DNA of 64,000 bases from Culex pipiens pallens (GCF_016801865.2 NC_068937.1:71782984-71846983), one strand, 5' to 3'. Positions 1 through 9,459 are shown, counted from the first letter of the stretch. A program made the numbers and translations. The notes: generated from the sequence alone by a model not told the origin.

Positions 1-640
1 ATGCTGCTACAGCACCATCAGAGGTTATGCAGGGAGCCAAGTAAGAAGAAGGTTTTTTAAACTATGGAAGACTGTTAATTAATTGTATGTTTGTTTTAGA
101 TGGTTCGAGCTGAATATTAACAAACAGAAGGTGCAGCATTCGATGCCTCCGCGCCGGAGGTTCCCCAGCATGCCACCATTTCACCATCTAGGGATGGTAC
201 TGCCTCGTCCGCTACCTGGATTTTCTGGCATAATGAACCAGCCGCCGTTGATGATTCCAGTGAACATTTCTCCGCCGTTTAACATGGTTCCCCACTTTCC
301 GCCGTTGCACCTGCTCCAGGCGAACGTTCCGTCTTAATTTTCAATGAATGAGCTGCAGCCGAACTTACCAAGTAGTGAGACCTACACGAATTCTGACCAG
401 CAGCTGGTTCAGGAGGCTCAGCAAAATCATTAGGTGCAGAATAAGAAACTTTATTATCAATGGCAGATGCAGCACCATCGTGATAAGCTGAATCGCTCCG
501 GGGAGTACGACGCGTACGCGAATTTGATGAGCGAATGGGACAAGCAGAAGCTGCTGGGGATTCAGCTGACGCAGCTGAACACGATCACACCTTACTACAT
601 AAACGATTTACTGATAAAAACTGCTGTGAATTCAATTTTA
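1..640 (+). other. Unrecognised coding-like fragment
   Basis: I do not recognise this sequence. It has coding-like composition (rich in Pro, Met and Gln, with GC-rich third positions) and a possible intron: a donor-like gtaag near 41 and a pyrimidine-rich tttgttttag acceptor ending near 109. Downstream are short open stretches, 83-337 rich in Pro/Met/His and about 434-600 reading QWQMQHHRDKLNRSGEYDAY, separated by stop codons in every frame. It may be the decayed end of a host gene that continues to the left of the window. Confidence 0.25.
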
Positions 641-689
641 ACATTAGTTTATATTTCACAGCATTTTTTTCACAATTTTATTATAAGCA

Positions 690-1560
690 CTCTAGCATAC
701 TATCGACCGCGTCTAGCACGAGGAAGCAAATGTTGTCCAGGTTGCACCAGCACAAGTCTCAGTGGGTTTGGGGCGGCGTGGTGACGCCATGCTTTTACAT
801 TTTAATTAGGATCGAAACCAGGAAAGCGAATGTCTTTCTGAGGCTGTCCGGGGGCAGGCCATCACGACGCATCCGCTCTTGACAATCGGAATGGTTTTCT
901 TCTGGATCGGCGTCGATACGTAGTAGTTCACGAGCTTAACATTATTTTCGATTTCCTCGGTCATCGAAAGTGTTGATGTGGTGCGGTACGTTCTCTCCCA
1001 CGGGAATATCTTCGTACTTGATTAAACTCCTGGCTGGCGGCTATAACGAAAATCTCTCGGACCGCCCGATGGCCATTGTTCCAGTTACTACCGATTATTA
1101 GTGATGGTCGTCACCAGGCTCGCCGACGGGAAGGCTACCACCACCATTTCACAGAAACTCCTGGGGTTGCAATTGATCCTAAAACGAGTTAGCACAGAGT
1201 AAGTATCAATTTTGTACACACAAAAAGGGGGCCGAATTGTACCACGTTTCAATCGGTTAGTCAGAAGTTAGCGACACAATCACCTGCTCACCTGAGAAGA
1301 CAGCTCCCGCTGCAGGTGCTGCTGCCGATTCGGGTGTCCACCACCACAATCGCCGTCACGATTGTTGTAGTTACCACCTCGGTTATTTTTGCGAGCGATG
1401 AACCGGCCACCGATGCCACCAGGTTGTTGTGCCTCCGCCGCCGGAATGTCCACCGGAGAGATTTCCGCCACGATCGTAGCCACACCGCCTGGTTATTGTA
1501 TGGACCACTACCGGGAGAATGCAATCTCCTGTTAGACCGACTTTTCGGCGACTAAAAATT
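690..1560 (-). pseudogene. Decayed DEAD-box RNA helicase (belle/Vasa/DDX3-like)
   Basis: Read on the minus strand, this resembles the N-terminal half of a DDX3/belle- or Vasa-type ATP-dependent RNA helicase. In order: an Arg/Gly/Asn-rich region (GGRFIARKNNRGGNYNNRDG, about 1400-1480); a stretch like the family's EDIPVGENVPxHIxTFDD (about 960-1020); a Q-motif-like TPIQKxTIPIVKSG followed by a damaged Walker A (MACP, about 830-930); and a damaged DEAD box, FLVLDAVDSML for LDEADRML (about 690-730). The reading frame shifts several times, contains stops and lacks GKT, so it cannot encode a helicase. It could derive from belle or vasa; the RG-rich part fits belle slightly better. Confidence 0.7.
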
Positions 1561-1851
1561 ACACCAAACACAACAACAACAACAATCGTGCGCAATGTCG
1601 AACTTTCAAATCAATGTGGTGTAAAAAGAGGTGGCGATGTTTGGATCGTAAACAATCGTTAATTTGTTAATTTCGGCAGCTAATTAATTAAATAATTTAC
1701 CTAATTTATTACTATTGTCGCGCCCTTCGACTCTGAATCCAGCAGTGTGGACAGCGACTACGAAGATAGTGAGCAGGAAGTGCAGATGGCCAAAATCAAG
1801 TCCAAGTCAGCTGTGGAGAGTAGTGCTTTGGCGGTTCTGGATTTCAGGCTA

Positions 1852-2068
1852 CACAGCAACAAAATTGTAAATTTGGAAGGTGTAATATTAGAAGGTTGAA
1901 TATTACCTCTTTTATGATGTAATTTTACCTCAATTTACACTGAAAATGCGACATTACACAAGAATAGTGGTAAAATTACACATTTCCAGAGGTAAAATTA
2001 CACATTTTTTCTGACATAAAAGATGTACCCCTTTCCAGATGTAATATTACCATGATTTTTTTTCTGTG
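1852..2068. mobile_element. 217-bp TA-flanked MITE
   Basis: The ends are CACAG...CTGTG, flanked by TA at 1850-1851 and 2069-2070. Subterminal stretches resemble each other in inverted orientation (gtaatatta motifs). Removing 217 bp plus one TA restores a continuous reading frame from the spacer into the protease of the gypsy relic. TA duplication and short TIRs suggest a Tc1/mariner-type non-autonomous element. Confidence 0.7.
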
Positions 2069-2070
2069 TA

Positions 2071-2223
2071 GGCCGGAAGTGGAAACCAGTTACGTGCGAG
2101 ATCGACACGGGTGCGGATACCACATTGATCGGATATAACTGTTTGACTGAGCTTCTTGAAACTCCGAACCCGACACTACAACCAATTCTTTCGGTGGCAA
2201 CCCGATACCAGTGTTGAGCAAGG
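2071..2223 (+). pseudogene. Retropepsin fragment of the gypsy relic
   Basis: The translation contains EIDTGADTTLIG, the aspartic-protease active-site motif (D-T-G-A-D), followed by a short beta-strand-like stretch. Upstream coding sequence at 1730-1851 is in frame once the TA-flanked element 1852-2068 is removed. Downstream the reading is cut by the element at 2224. It would be the particle-maturation protease of the element but is only about 50 residues long and has no intact partner domains. Confidence 0.7.
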
Positions 2224-2530
2224 GGCTGGAAACTCTTAGAACTTTACTCAAGTATATTAATAAGCATACTTAAATAATTTTAGTATACTTACGCCATCAC
2301 ACCCTAACATGAATCATCTTGAAAAAACGTCATTGTGACGTCTATAAATGTCACAACTATTTTGTTATTAAATTGTTTTTTGTTTCTGCCAAACCTAACC
2401 AACAAACGACGGAACCGGCAAATTGAGAAAAACTTCCTCCAGGGCTTTTGAATTATTTCAAAATCAATTAAACGGAAACGAAATCAAACCGATTTTACTT
2501 TTTTTCTGTCGGGTGTGACTTCTTCCAGCC
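2224..2530. mobile_element. Probable 307-bp short-TIR insertion
   Basis: This AT-rich, non-coding block interrupts the gypsy Pol. Its ends are GGCTGGAA and TTCCAGCC, an 8-bp inverted repeat, with AGG on both sides (2221-2223 and 2531-2533). A 3-bp duplication and 8-bp TIR could arise by chance, so the element status rests mainly on the interruption of coding sequence. Confidence 0.45.
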
Positions 2531-2973
2531 AGGAAGATCAACATTGTAATCCACCAGGGTAGCGCTAGTCTCGAGACCAGTTCCGACGCTAGGATCTCTT
2601 TCGAAGTGGCGACTCTTGTTGGCCTGTGGGGCGCTTCCGGCGATTACATTCCGGTGTTTTTCGAAGAGATTTTGCAGATTATGCGCTGGTACGGGGACTG
2701 TGCAAACCTGAGTGCGAACCCGTTGCGGGAATGATTTTGGGGGAGATTGTGGTTCACCGGTTACTCGGGATAGTGCAGGAAGCGATAGACCACTCGTTGT
2801 ACTGGCAGGCCAGTTCGGTGCTTCCGGGAGGGCCTTTGAGTATCATATATGACGAGGAATCCGACGCGTGCTGAGCGGTTGCAAAAGTGAGGGACATAGC
2901 GTTTGTAGAGAAGAAGATGAAGGATCTTAACAGGGCCGTTTTTTGCAGATGGGATTGAATTTGGACGAGTCGG

Positions 2974-3402
2974 ATGAGCTCACGTGCGAATATTTTTTGC
3001 CCATGGGATGAGCGCACAAATTCGAGACACAGTCAAGGAGTGTGGCGTCTGCGCCAAATTCGCCGGTTCACAGTTCAAGCCCCCGATGCAGAGTCACCCG
3101 GTTCCAGTGTTCACCCGTTTCAACTTGTGTCGCTTGATGTGTTCTTCGCTGAGTACAAAGGTATTAGGCGGATGTTTTTGGTGACAGTTGATCACTATTC
3201 CGATCTGTTCGAGATTGATCTGCTGAAGGATCTCACTCCACAATCTACAATCGCGATGCATCTCGTCCCCCAGCTCTTGCTGACGGATAACGGAACGCAC
3301 TTCGTGGGAAAAGGGTGGCGACAATTTGCGGGAGAATGGGACTTCAGTCACACCACTTCAGCGCCACACCATCAACAAGCGAATGGCAAATCGGAGGCAG
3401 CG
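2974..3402 (+). pseudogene. Integrase core fragment of the gypsy relic
   Basis: A zinc-finger remnant (CGVCAKF in one frame) is followed, after a frameshift near 3125, by an rve-type core. The first catalytic Asp is in SLDVF, the second in LLTDNGTHF and the Glu in NGKSEAA, so all three acidic residues are visible. The inserted fold-back at 3403 begins two codons after the Glu. The D-to-D interval looks shortened around 3265. Such an enzyme would join retrotransposon cDNA to chromosomes; here it is interrupted and frameshifted. Confidence 0.75.
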
Positions 3403-4347
3403 CACAGTGGGCGAAATGGAACCCAAAATCGGACTTAATTGAACGCGGCTGGTTCCGTGGTATGAAAAATAGTGTTTCTTATGTAAAAAAATCCGGGGAA
3501 TCGATTGGCGATGGTTTCATCCACCGCACGAAACGGCAAAGGGTCCATTTTACCCCAATACTCCATTTGTTTACATTTTTTTTTTCTTGAAAATCGGTCT
3601 GTATTTAGAGCGGAGGCTTTATGCGGCCATCCAAAATGCACTTAACTTATGTGAAAATGTCCCAGGAATCCAGTAAAAATAACCACATGCACCGCAAAAA
3701 TCATCTAGGGTCCATTTAACCCCAATTCCGCTAAAAAAGCATTTTTGGCCGTTTTCAAATGTTAGGTCAGATTTTAACAATCTGAAAATATTTTTATCGT
3801 AAAGATCAGACAATTTTACATAAGAATGACGATTTACACTTGATAGTTTGACACATTTATGTAGATATAGAAATTAAACTAAATAAAAAGATTGAAGAAT
3901 CAGTTTTGAGCCAATTTTTCCAAACGCAGAATAAACTGCAAAATTGTCTGATCTTTACGATACAAATTTTTCAGATTTTTTAAATCTGACCTAACATTTG
4001 AAAACGGCCAAAAATGCTTTTATAGCGTAATTGGGGTTAAATGGACCTTATATGATTTTTGCGGTGCAAGTGGTTATTTTTACTGGATTTCTGGGACATT
4101 TTTACATAAATTAAGTGCATTTTGGATGGCCGCATAAAGCCTCTGCTCTAAATACAGACCGATTTTCAAGGAAAAATGTAAAAAATGGGGAATTGGGGCA
4201 AAATGGACCCTTTGCCGTTTCGTGCGGTGGATGAAACCATCACCAATCGATTCCCCGGATTTTTTACATAAGAAACACTATTTTTCATACCACGAAACCA
4301 GCCGCGTTCAGTTAAGTCCGATTTTGGGTTCCATTTCGCCCACTGTG
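3403..4347. mobile_element. Fold-back element with CACAGTG ends (Transib-like)
   Basis: This 945-bp element has long inverted arms. The first ~60 bp (CACAGTGGGCGAAATGGAAC and onward) match the complement of the last ~60 bp with few differences, and homology continues through most of both arms. It is flanked by a 5-bp duplication CAGCG (3398-3402 and 4348-4352). Its removal rejoins the gypsy integrase in frame. CAC-starting TIRs with a 5-bp GC-rich TSD are the hallmark of the Transib superfamily, relatives of RAG1. No transposase is present, so it is non-autonomous. The superfamily assignment is inference from the ends. Confidence 0.7.
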
Positions 4348-4352
4348 CAGCG

Positions 4353-4609
4353 GTTAAAATCGCTAAACAGTTGATCAAGAAGTTTGAAGAATCCGGCACG
4401 GATTTTTGGTATGCTCTCCTGCATTGACGTAACGTACCAAACAAAATCGGATCGAGTCCTGCAGCTCGCTTATTCTCTCGTCAAACAAGATGTGGTGTCC
4501 CAACTGCTGCTGGCAACTTACTTCCGCGAGTGGTCGAGGGAGTTCCGGATGCTATCAAGAAAAACAGGAGGAAGATAGAAAGTGTCGTAATCTGCCGCAG
4601 CTGGAAACC
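4353..4609 (+). pseudogene. Integrase C-terminal fragment of the gypsy relic
   Basis: This continues the reading frame interrupted at 3402: VKIAKQLIKKFEESGTDFWY, then (with a stop near 4425 and a frame change) NVPNKIGSSPAARLFSR and a VVEGVPDAIKKNRRKIES stretch. These match the helical region after the catalytic core in gypsy integrases. It is cut at 4610-4623 by the target duplication of the Gag-only retrotransposon, and the SH3-like tail continues at 8043. Confidence 0.7.
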
Positions 4610-5165
4610 GGTGCACCAGTGTATTTTGAAATTAAATATGTCTTTATTGAACTTTCTTATAATAATTACATTTCTTTTACATGCTAAGTGGTATGGCCTT
4701 ATGCTCTTCATCTTTGTTGTATTTTTCGTTTTATTATTAACTGATCACATTTGGGTAATTCTCCGCCAACTCACACAGCAGTTGCCCCGACCCCTCTTCG
4801 ATTTGCGTGAAACTTTGTCCTAAGGGGTAACTTTTGTCCCTGATCACGAATCCGAGGTCCGTTTTTTGATATCTCGTGACGGAGGGGCGGTACGACCCCT
4901 TCCATTTTTGAACATGTGAAAAAGAGGTGTTTTTCAATAATTTGCAGCCTGAAACGGTGATGAGATAGAAATTTGGTGTCAAAGGGACTTTTATGTAAAA
5001 TTAGACGCCCGATTTGATGGCGTACTCAGAATTCCGAAAAAACGTATTTTTCATCGAAAAAAACACTAAAAATTTTTTAAAAATTCTCCCATTTTCCGTT
5101 ACTCGACTGTAAAAAATTTTGGAACATGTCATTTTATGGGAAATTTAATGTACTTTTCGAATCTA

Positions 5166-5637
5166 CACCCAACTGGCAGTCGCATGATTGTGATGCATGG
5201 CGGCATGAAAGTATATCAGAATCTGCATGAAAACTGTCCTCATGCATTTTTTGCGATATAGGGGTATGACATTTTTGCCCGTTACCGACAATTATCGACA
5301 TTACCGACGGCTTTTTGGTTGTATTTCACAAAAAAAAAACCCTTAACAGAACGAGGATTGAACCACTAACTTCTTGGTTATTGATCCGACACGCTACCAC
5401 CGCGCCATGGACGCTTGATGAAAAGTAAGTGAAAGAGCACCAACATATGCTTCTCTTTGGAGTGTTGCTCGGAGACGGGCTAGCGTTATATGTGTTGGTG
5501 AGAACTGCAGATCGCTGAAATGTTTACACGCGGGCAAAAATGATCTAGGGGCTTGCTGCAAAAAATGTTATAAAATATGACATTTTCTGCAACAAATCCA
5601 CTGTTGCAGATTTTGAGATATATTTTTCCTTTGGGTG
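5166..5637. mobile_element. 472-bp TA-flanked element inside the fold-back arm
   Basis: TIRs CACCCAA...TTGGGTG flanked by TA (5164-5165, 5638-5639). The opposite arm of the host fold-back (about 6150-6170) lacks this block and shows the empty site with a single TA, confirming the insertion. It contains a tRNA-like stretch on the minus strand at 5348-5412. Tc1/mariner-type MITE or a composite with a SINE is likely. Confidence 0.75.
5348..5412 (-). repeat. tRNA-derived (SINE-like) sequence
   Basis: The minus strand reads like a tRNA body: an A-box-like TGGCGCGGTGGTAGCG and a B-box GGTTCAATCC with normal spacing, followed directly by an A-run (T-run on + at about 5331-5340). Acceptor-stem pairing is poor, so this is a pol III promoter relic and not a working tRNA gene. 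Confidence 0.55.
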
Positions 5638-6729
5638 TACATTGTCCCAGAAGGGTCATTTTTTCATTTAGAACAAAATTTTTCATTTTAAAATTTCGTG
5701 TTTTTTCTAACTTTGCAGGGTTATTTTTTAGAGTGTAACAATGTTCTACAAAGTTGTAGAGCAGACAATTACAAAAAATTTGATATATAGACATAAGGGG
5801 TTTGCTTATAAACATCACGAGTTATCGCGATTTTACGAAAAAAAGTTTTGAAAGAGTTGGTCGTCATCGATCATGGCCGTTTATGGTCACCCGCGACAGA
5901 CACGGACGACGAAACAAAGAGAAACGCAAATAGTAAATTTTTCAAAACTTTTTTTCGTAAAATCGCGATAACTTGTGATGTTTATAAGCAAACCCCTTAT
6001 GTCTATATATCAAAATTTTTGTAATTGTCTGCTCTACAACTTTGTAGAACATTGTTACACTCTAAAAAATAACCCTGCAAAGTTTGAAAAAACACGAAAT
6101 TTTAAAATGAAAAATTTTGTTCTAAATGAAAAAATGACCCTTCTGGGACAATGTAGATTCAAAAAGTACATTAAATTTCCCATAAAATGACATGTTCCAA
6201 AAAAATTTACAGTCGAGTAACGGAAAATGGGAGAATTTTTAAAACTTTTTTAGTGTTTTTTTCGATGAAAAATACGTTTTTTCGGAATTCTGAGTACGCC
6301 ATCAAATCGGGCGTCTAATTTTACATAAAAGTCCCTTTGACACCAAATTTCTATCTCATCACCGTTTCAGGCTGCAAATTATTGAAAAACACCTCTTTTT
6401 TCGCATGTTCAAAAATGGAAGGGGTCGTACCGCCCCTCCGTCACGAGATATCAAAAAACGGACCTCGGATTCGTGATCAGGGACAAAAGTTACCCCTTCG
6501 GACAAAGTTTCACGCAAATCGAAGAGGGGTCGGGGCAACTTTTCCCGATTTCGTGTGAGTTGGTAGAGAATTACCCATTTATTTTATTTACTTCAAATTG
6601 TTTTACATTATTGCATTGAATCGAATACATTTGGGTAAAAAAGATAAAAAATCACTTTAACAACTAATCCTAACTTAAAACTAAAAAAATAAATTCATTG
6701 AAATATTCAAAATCACTAGAACGAGTAAA

Positions 6730-7953
6730 CTACGAACTGTATTTTAAGATGAATGCTCCAAGAGTTCTTACTTGTTCCTGGCGAGTTTTGCAACCACGCA
6801 GTGTTGTTGTCATCTCGATGAAAATGTTCAAAAGTTCTTGTGGTGAAAACAGGTCACTACTGCCTTCACCCGTTGATGTTGGTTGGTTTTCCCTCGGTTG
6901 CTGACTGAAGCCTGGAGGTGGTGTATTCTCTGCAACTCTTTGCCGCTGATTCAACGGCAATGGCTGCAGATTTAGAACCACTCGAACAGATCCCGCTCCA
7001 GGTGACGCCAAAGCAGGAAAATCCACGTCCGTAAAAGTTGGTGGTGTTTTGCGACGATTTGGTTGGTGCCTCGTCGTCGCTTGCTGCCGAATTTTCACAA
7101 ACTCAGCTCGTTTTGGGCAGCTTCGATTCTTGGTAGAATGGTCGCCGCCGCAATTGAAGCATTTCGCTTCGATGTTCTCGTTGATTGTTTCGCAAGCTTG
7201 AGTTTTGTGCTCACCTCCGCAGGTTGCACAACGACTCTTGATGAAACAGTTCCTTCCACCATGTCCAAACTGCAAACAGTTCGAACACTGTGTTACGTCA
7301 CGGTGCACTGGATGATAACGTTCCCAAGTCACGATGATGTTGAAAATTGCCCGAACTGCTTTCAGCTCAGACGGCGTTGTCGATCCTTTCTCGAGATGAA
7401 CCAGGTACAGTTGATCACGATACTTGATGTCCTTGTTGTGTCTCGTCATCTTGAAGACTTCGATCACGTTCAACTTAAAAGTTTTGAGCTCTTCTTTCAG
7501 CACACTCACATCCATATCGTACAGACCTCGGAGGACCTGTTTCATGGGGCGTTTACCTGGATCGTCATGGCTGTAGTATTCAATCTTGGTGTTGTTCAGG
7601 AAATCCCGAACGTAGTTGTAATCCTTTCTGGTAGGTAGCAGAATTTTTAGTCCATCAGCACACAAGCGAATGGAAGCTCGTAAAGCACCAGATTTGATAA
7701 ACCCGGTCAGCCACTTTCGCACCGAATCCGATGACGATGTTTTCACAAAAATGGGTGGCAACTTTTCCCGTCGTTCAAATTCTTCCTTCTCGCTCACGTC
7801 CACAGGGAGGGTAGCGAACTGGTTTCCAGACGAATTTTGAGCGTCCTTGCTCAAACTGCCTGGCTGTGCAGGCAGCGCTTCGGCATTCTTTAGTTTCTTC
7901 AAATCTGCCGATCCTGCTGGTGAGGACCGCCTCTTTTTCTTGCCGTGATTCAT
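6730..7953 (-). CDS. Gag-like ORF1 protein with zinc knuckles, intact
   Basis: A 407-aa nucleic-acid-binding Gag-type protein of a Jockey-like retrotransposon. The start chosen is the ATG at 7953, because copy B also starts at this position (M-x-H-G-K-K-K-R-R). Order: basic N-terminus; Ser/Glu-rich linker; a globular region (about 70-190) resembling the PRE_C2HC domain that precedes zinc knuckles in insect non-LTR Gags; then three CCHC-type knuckles (CSNCLQFGHGGRNC, CATCGGEHKTQAC, CFNCGGDHSTKNRSC) at about 225-285; then a Pro/Gln-rich tail. Such proteins coat the element RNA. No stop or frameshift is seen over the whole ORF, unusual among the decayed copies around it. No RT ORF follows. Confidence 0.85.
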   Translation of the reverse strand: MNHGKKKRRSSPAGSADLKKLKNAEALPAQPGSLSKDAQNSSGNQFATLPVDVSEKEEFERREKLPPIFVKTSSSDSVRKWLTGFIKSGALRASIRLCADGLKILLPTRKDYNYVRDFLNNTKIEYYSHDDPGKRPMKQVLRGLYDMDVSVLKEELKTFKLNVIEVFKMTRHNKDIKYRDQLYLVHLEKGSTTPSELKAVRAIFNIIVTWERYHPVHRDVTQCSNCLQFGHGGRNCFIKSRCATCGGEHKTQACETINENIEAKCFNCGGDHSTKNRSCPKRAEFVKIRQQATTRHQPNRRKTPPTFTDVDFPALASPGAGSVRVVLNLQPLPLNQRQRVAENTPPPGFSQQPRENQPTSTGEGSSDLFSPQELLNIFIEMTTTLRGCKTRQEQVRTLGAFILKYSS

Positions 7954-8042
7954 TTTTTGCACTTTTAAAGCACTTTTCAGGAGCTAATATCCAGGAGTAC
8001 CTCACTGATCGGTGGTCCACAAGGGAGAGGTGCACCAGTGTA

Positions 8043-8490
8043 CGTCCAAGTCCATCCATAGAAGTCTACGGTGTGGTCACTCGGAACAATCGCCGCCAAG
8101 CAAACTGACCGATCGTATCTCGTGGATGTGGACGGGGCATTCTACCGACGGGATTTGGTTAACCTAAAGTCACGCAAAGAACCGAACACGTAGCCTGCCG
8201 TCAACCATCCCGTTCTACAGGACAATCCGTTGCCATCTGGTCCGAATCCAGATGTAGCAGTGGCCGAGAAACCAGCGGAGTTTCCGATTCACCGAGCACT
8301 GTCATCTACACTGCAGCCGAAGGAAAAAGCATCGCCAGGAGAGATGGCGCCCAATACGAGAAGTGAAGCTGCCGACCAAATTACACGATTATTATCTGGA
8401 ATAAAAAGTGGGGAGGATGTTATGGTACGGAGTCGCGGTCTTGGCCACGACAAGGAGTTTGGGTATGACCAACAAGAGGAGAGATAAGTT
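8043..8490 (+). pseudogene. Integrase tail and 3' part of the gypsy relic
   Basis: After the 14-bp target duplication, the sequence resumes with the chromodomain/SH3-like end of an integrase: VWSLGTIAAKQTDRSYLVDV and YRRDLVNLKSRKEPNT, then a stop. A Pro/Ser-rich open stretch (8230-8487) follows without recognised domains. The interruption falls exactly where the upstream fragment ends (GAPVY / VQVH), which shows that the two pieces were once adjacent. Confidence 0.65.
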
Positions 8491-8636
8491 TGAGACAGCC
8501 ATCTTGCTAGAGCAGACGTTGTAAATTAGAGCTCAATATAATTGGAATTGTTCAGCATTGAAATCGAGTATTTCTCTTTAACATACCGAGCATAACACCA
8601 GTTGAACAAAAGCTATTGGCCAGTTATTCAAGAGTG

Positions 8637-8892
8637 ATGGCGATCGATCTGGAAAACATGTAAATCTAATGATTTGCAGTTTCCGTTTGCTCGACCAACG
8701 TTCGCGCTCCGGCGATGTACGGATGGCCAGTGGATCTCCAGCTCCACTATGTCGCTTCCATCCAACTGGGAAGAGTGAAAGGGGAGAAGGAGATCCAATG
8801 GACGTCCGTACATCGCCGGAGCGCAAACGTTGGTCGAGCAAACGGAAGCTGCAAATCATTAGATTCATCATGTTTTCCAGATCGATCGCCAT
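8637..8892. repeat. Inverted repeat, ~90-bp arms
   Basis: The stretch 8637-8729 is repeated in inverted orientation at 8801-8892 with few mismatches, around a ~70-bp loop. The arms end in gatggcgatcgatctgg and its complement. No target duplication was identified. The surrounding 8500-9110 has no recognised coding sequence; a smaller inverted pair lies at about 8998-9013 and 9083-9098. Confidence 0.6.
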
Positions 8893-9226
8893 CTCTCTTG
8901 AATAACCTATCCCGTTCTGAGTCACGTACTTCGCTGGCCAAAAGCATTTGTTCAAATGGAACCTGAAAATGACGAAAGAAATCTGATTGAATTGTTCCAC
9001 AGAAGTTGAAACCATCATGCCCAATTTTTCTGACATCAACAACAAACAAGTTGTCCAACGATTTGCCATCGATCAAAGTAAGCCATCAACTTCTGTGGAC
9101 ATAGAACAATGATTTTATCAGCAATGCAACGGTCTGGCTGTCATTTATGCATTTCCAAGGAGCCCTAAACCACATTTATGACCATGAAAATAAACAGCAG
9201 GCAAAACAATATTTTATTTTTTTCAG

Positions 9227-9459
9227 ATCTTCTGACAGAATTTATTGTAACACATCTGTTAAAAAAATTTCCTATGGAGCATTATTTGCTATGTATCGGA
9301 ATTATTCAGCGTATAATAATCTACCAAAAACGCTGTCGCATCCGATTGATGTATCCTTGGAAATCTGTTTGGACGGCGATTATAAGTATGCTTAAATTCA
9401 TCATGTGTCAAGAACAGCAGCTGGTGAAAAAAATGAATATATTCAATTTGTTAACCAAA
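9227..9459 (+). CDS. ARMH3: Internal exon of an ARMH3 (C10orf76) homologue
   Basis: A 233-nt exon with a pyrimidine-rich acceptor (tttttttcag, ending 9226) and a consensus donor gtaagt at 9460. It encodes 77 codons after a split first codon: DLLTEFIVTHLLKKFPMEHY, then YQKRCRIRL, SVWTAIISMLKFIM and MNIFNLLTK. This matches the C-terminal third of armadillo-like helical domain-containing protein 3, a Golgi protein that in vertebrates recruits GBF1 and PI4KB (established knowledge). There are no stops and the substitutions look conservative. The next conserved ~35-40 residues are not found; the following two exons are at 44371-44484 and 44550-44810. Identification is from memory of the family. 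Confidence 0.8.

Larger units (their letters stand above)
4753..6576. mobile_element. Large fold-back element in the 3' UTR of copy A
   Basis: 1824 bp with very long inverted arms (left 4753-5165 plus 5638-5855; right about 5925-6576) joined by a ~70-bp loop. The TIR begins GGGTAATTCTC and the flanking 4-bp duplication is ATTT (4749-4752, 6577-6580). The uninterrupted homologous site in copy B (about 15395-15405) shows a single ATTT, which proves the boundaries. The left arm carries an extra insertion (5166-5637). Open frames in the arms are mirror images of one another and are not genes. Superfamily unknown. Confidence 0.85.
4624..8028 (-). mobile_element. Gag-only non-LTR retrotransposon, copy A
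   Basis: A minus-strand retrotransposon bounded by a perfect 14-bp target duplication GGTGCACCAGTGTA (4610-4623 and 8029-8042). From its 5' end at 8028: a ~75-nt leader, one ORF (7953-6730), a 3' UTR of about 280 nt containing AATAAA, and a short A-rich end. The 3' UTR is split by the fold-back 4753-6576. Without that insert the element is only ~1.58 kb, and there is no endonuclease or reverse-transcriptase ORF. The second copy (15262-20485) has the same 5' end, ORF, ORF-to-3'UTR junction and poly(A), so the Gag-only layout belongs to the family and is not a one-off deletion. It was presumably mobilised by another element's RT. Confidence 0.8.
1724..8490 (+). mobile_element. Ty3/gypsy-like retrotransposon relic with nested insertions
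   Basis: A decayed Pol region on the + strand is broken by four direct insertions (1852-2068, 2224-2530, 3403-4347, 4624-8028). Remaining blocks in order: an acidic spacer before the protease (1730-1851), an aspartic protease (2071-2223), a low-similarity middle (2534-2973), an integrase zinc-binding and catalytic core (2974-3402), the integrase C-terminal part (4353-4609) and its continuation (8043-8200), then a tail to about 8490. Several frameshifts and stops mean it is dead. Conceptually deleting each inserted element plus one target copy rejoins the flanking sequence. I could not define LTRs. The type resembles the K02A2.6-like gypsy polyproteins annotated in insects; the clade is inferred. 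Confidence 0.7.

Noticed and set aside
5486..6190. Two nearly identical open frames on opposite strands (5486-5818 and 5975-6190)
   Set aside because: They are the same fold-back arm read twice; no codon signal or known domain.
4624..8028. Telomeric role like HeT-A for the Gag-only element
   Set aside because: Both copies are internal insertions with unrelated flanks and one has an ordinary TSD; no head-to-tail array or telomeric repeat is present.
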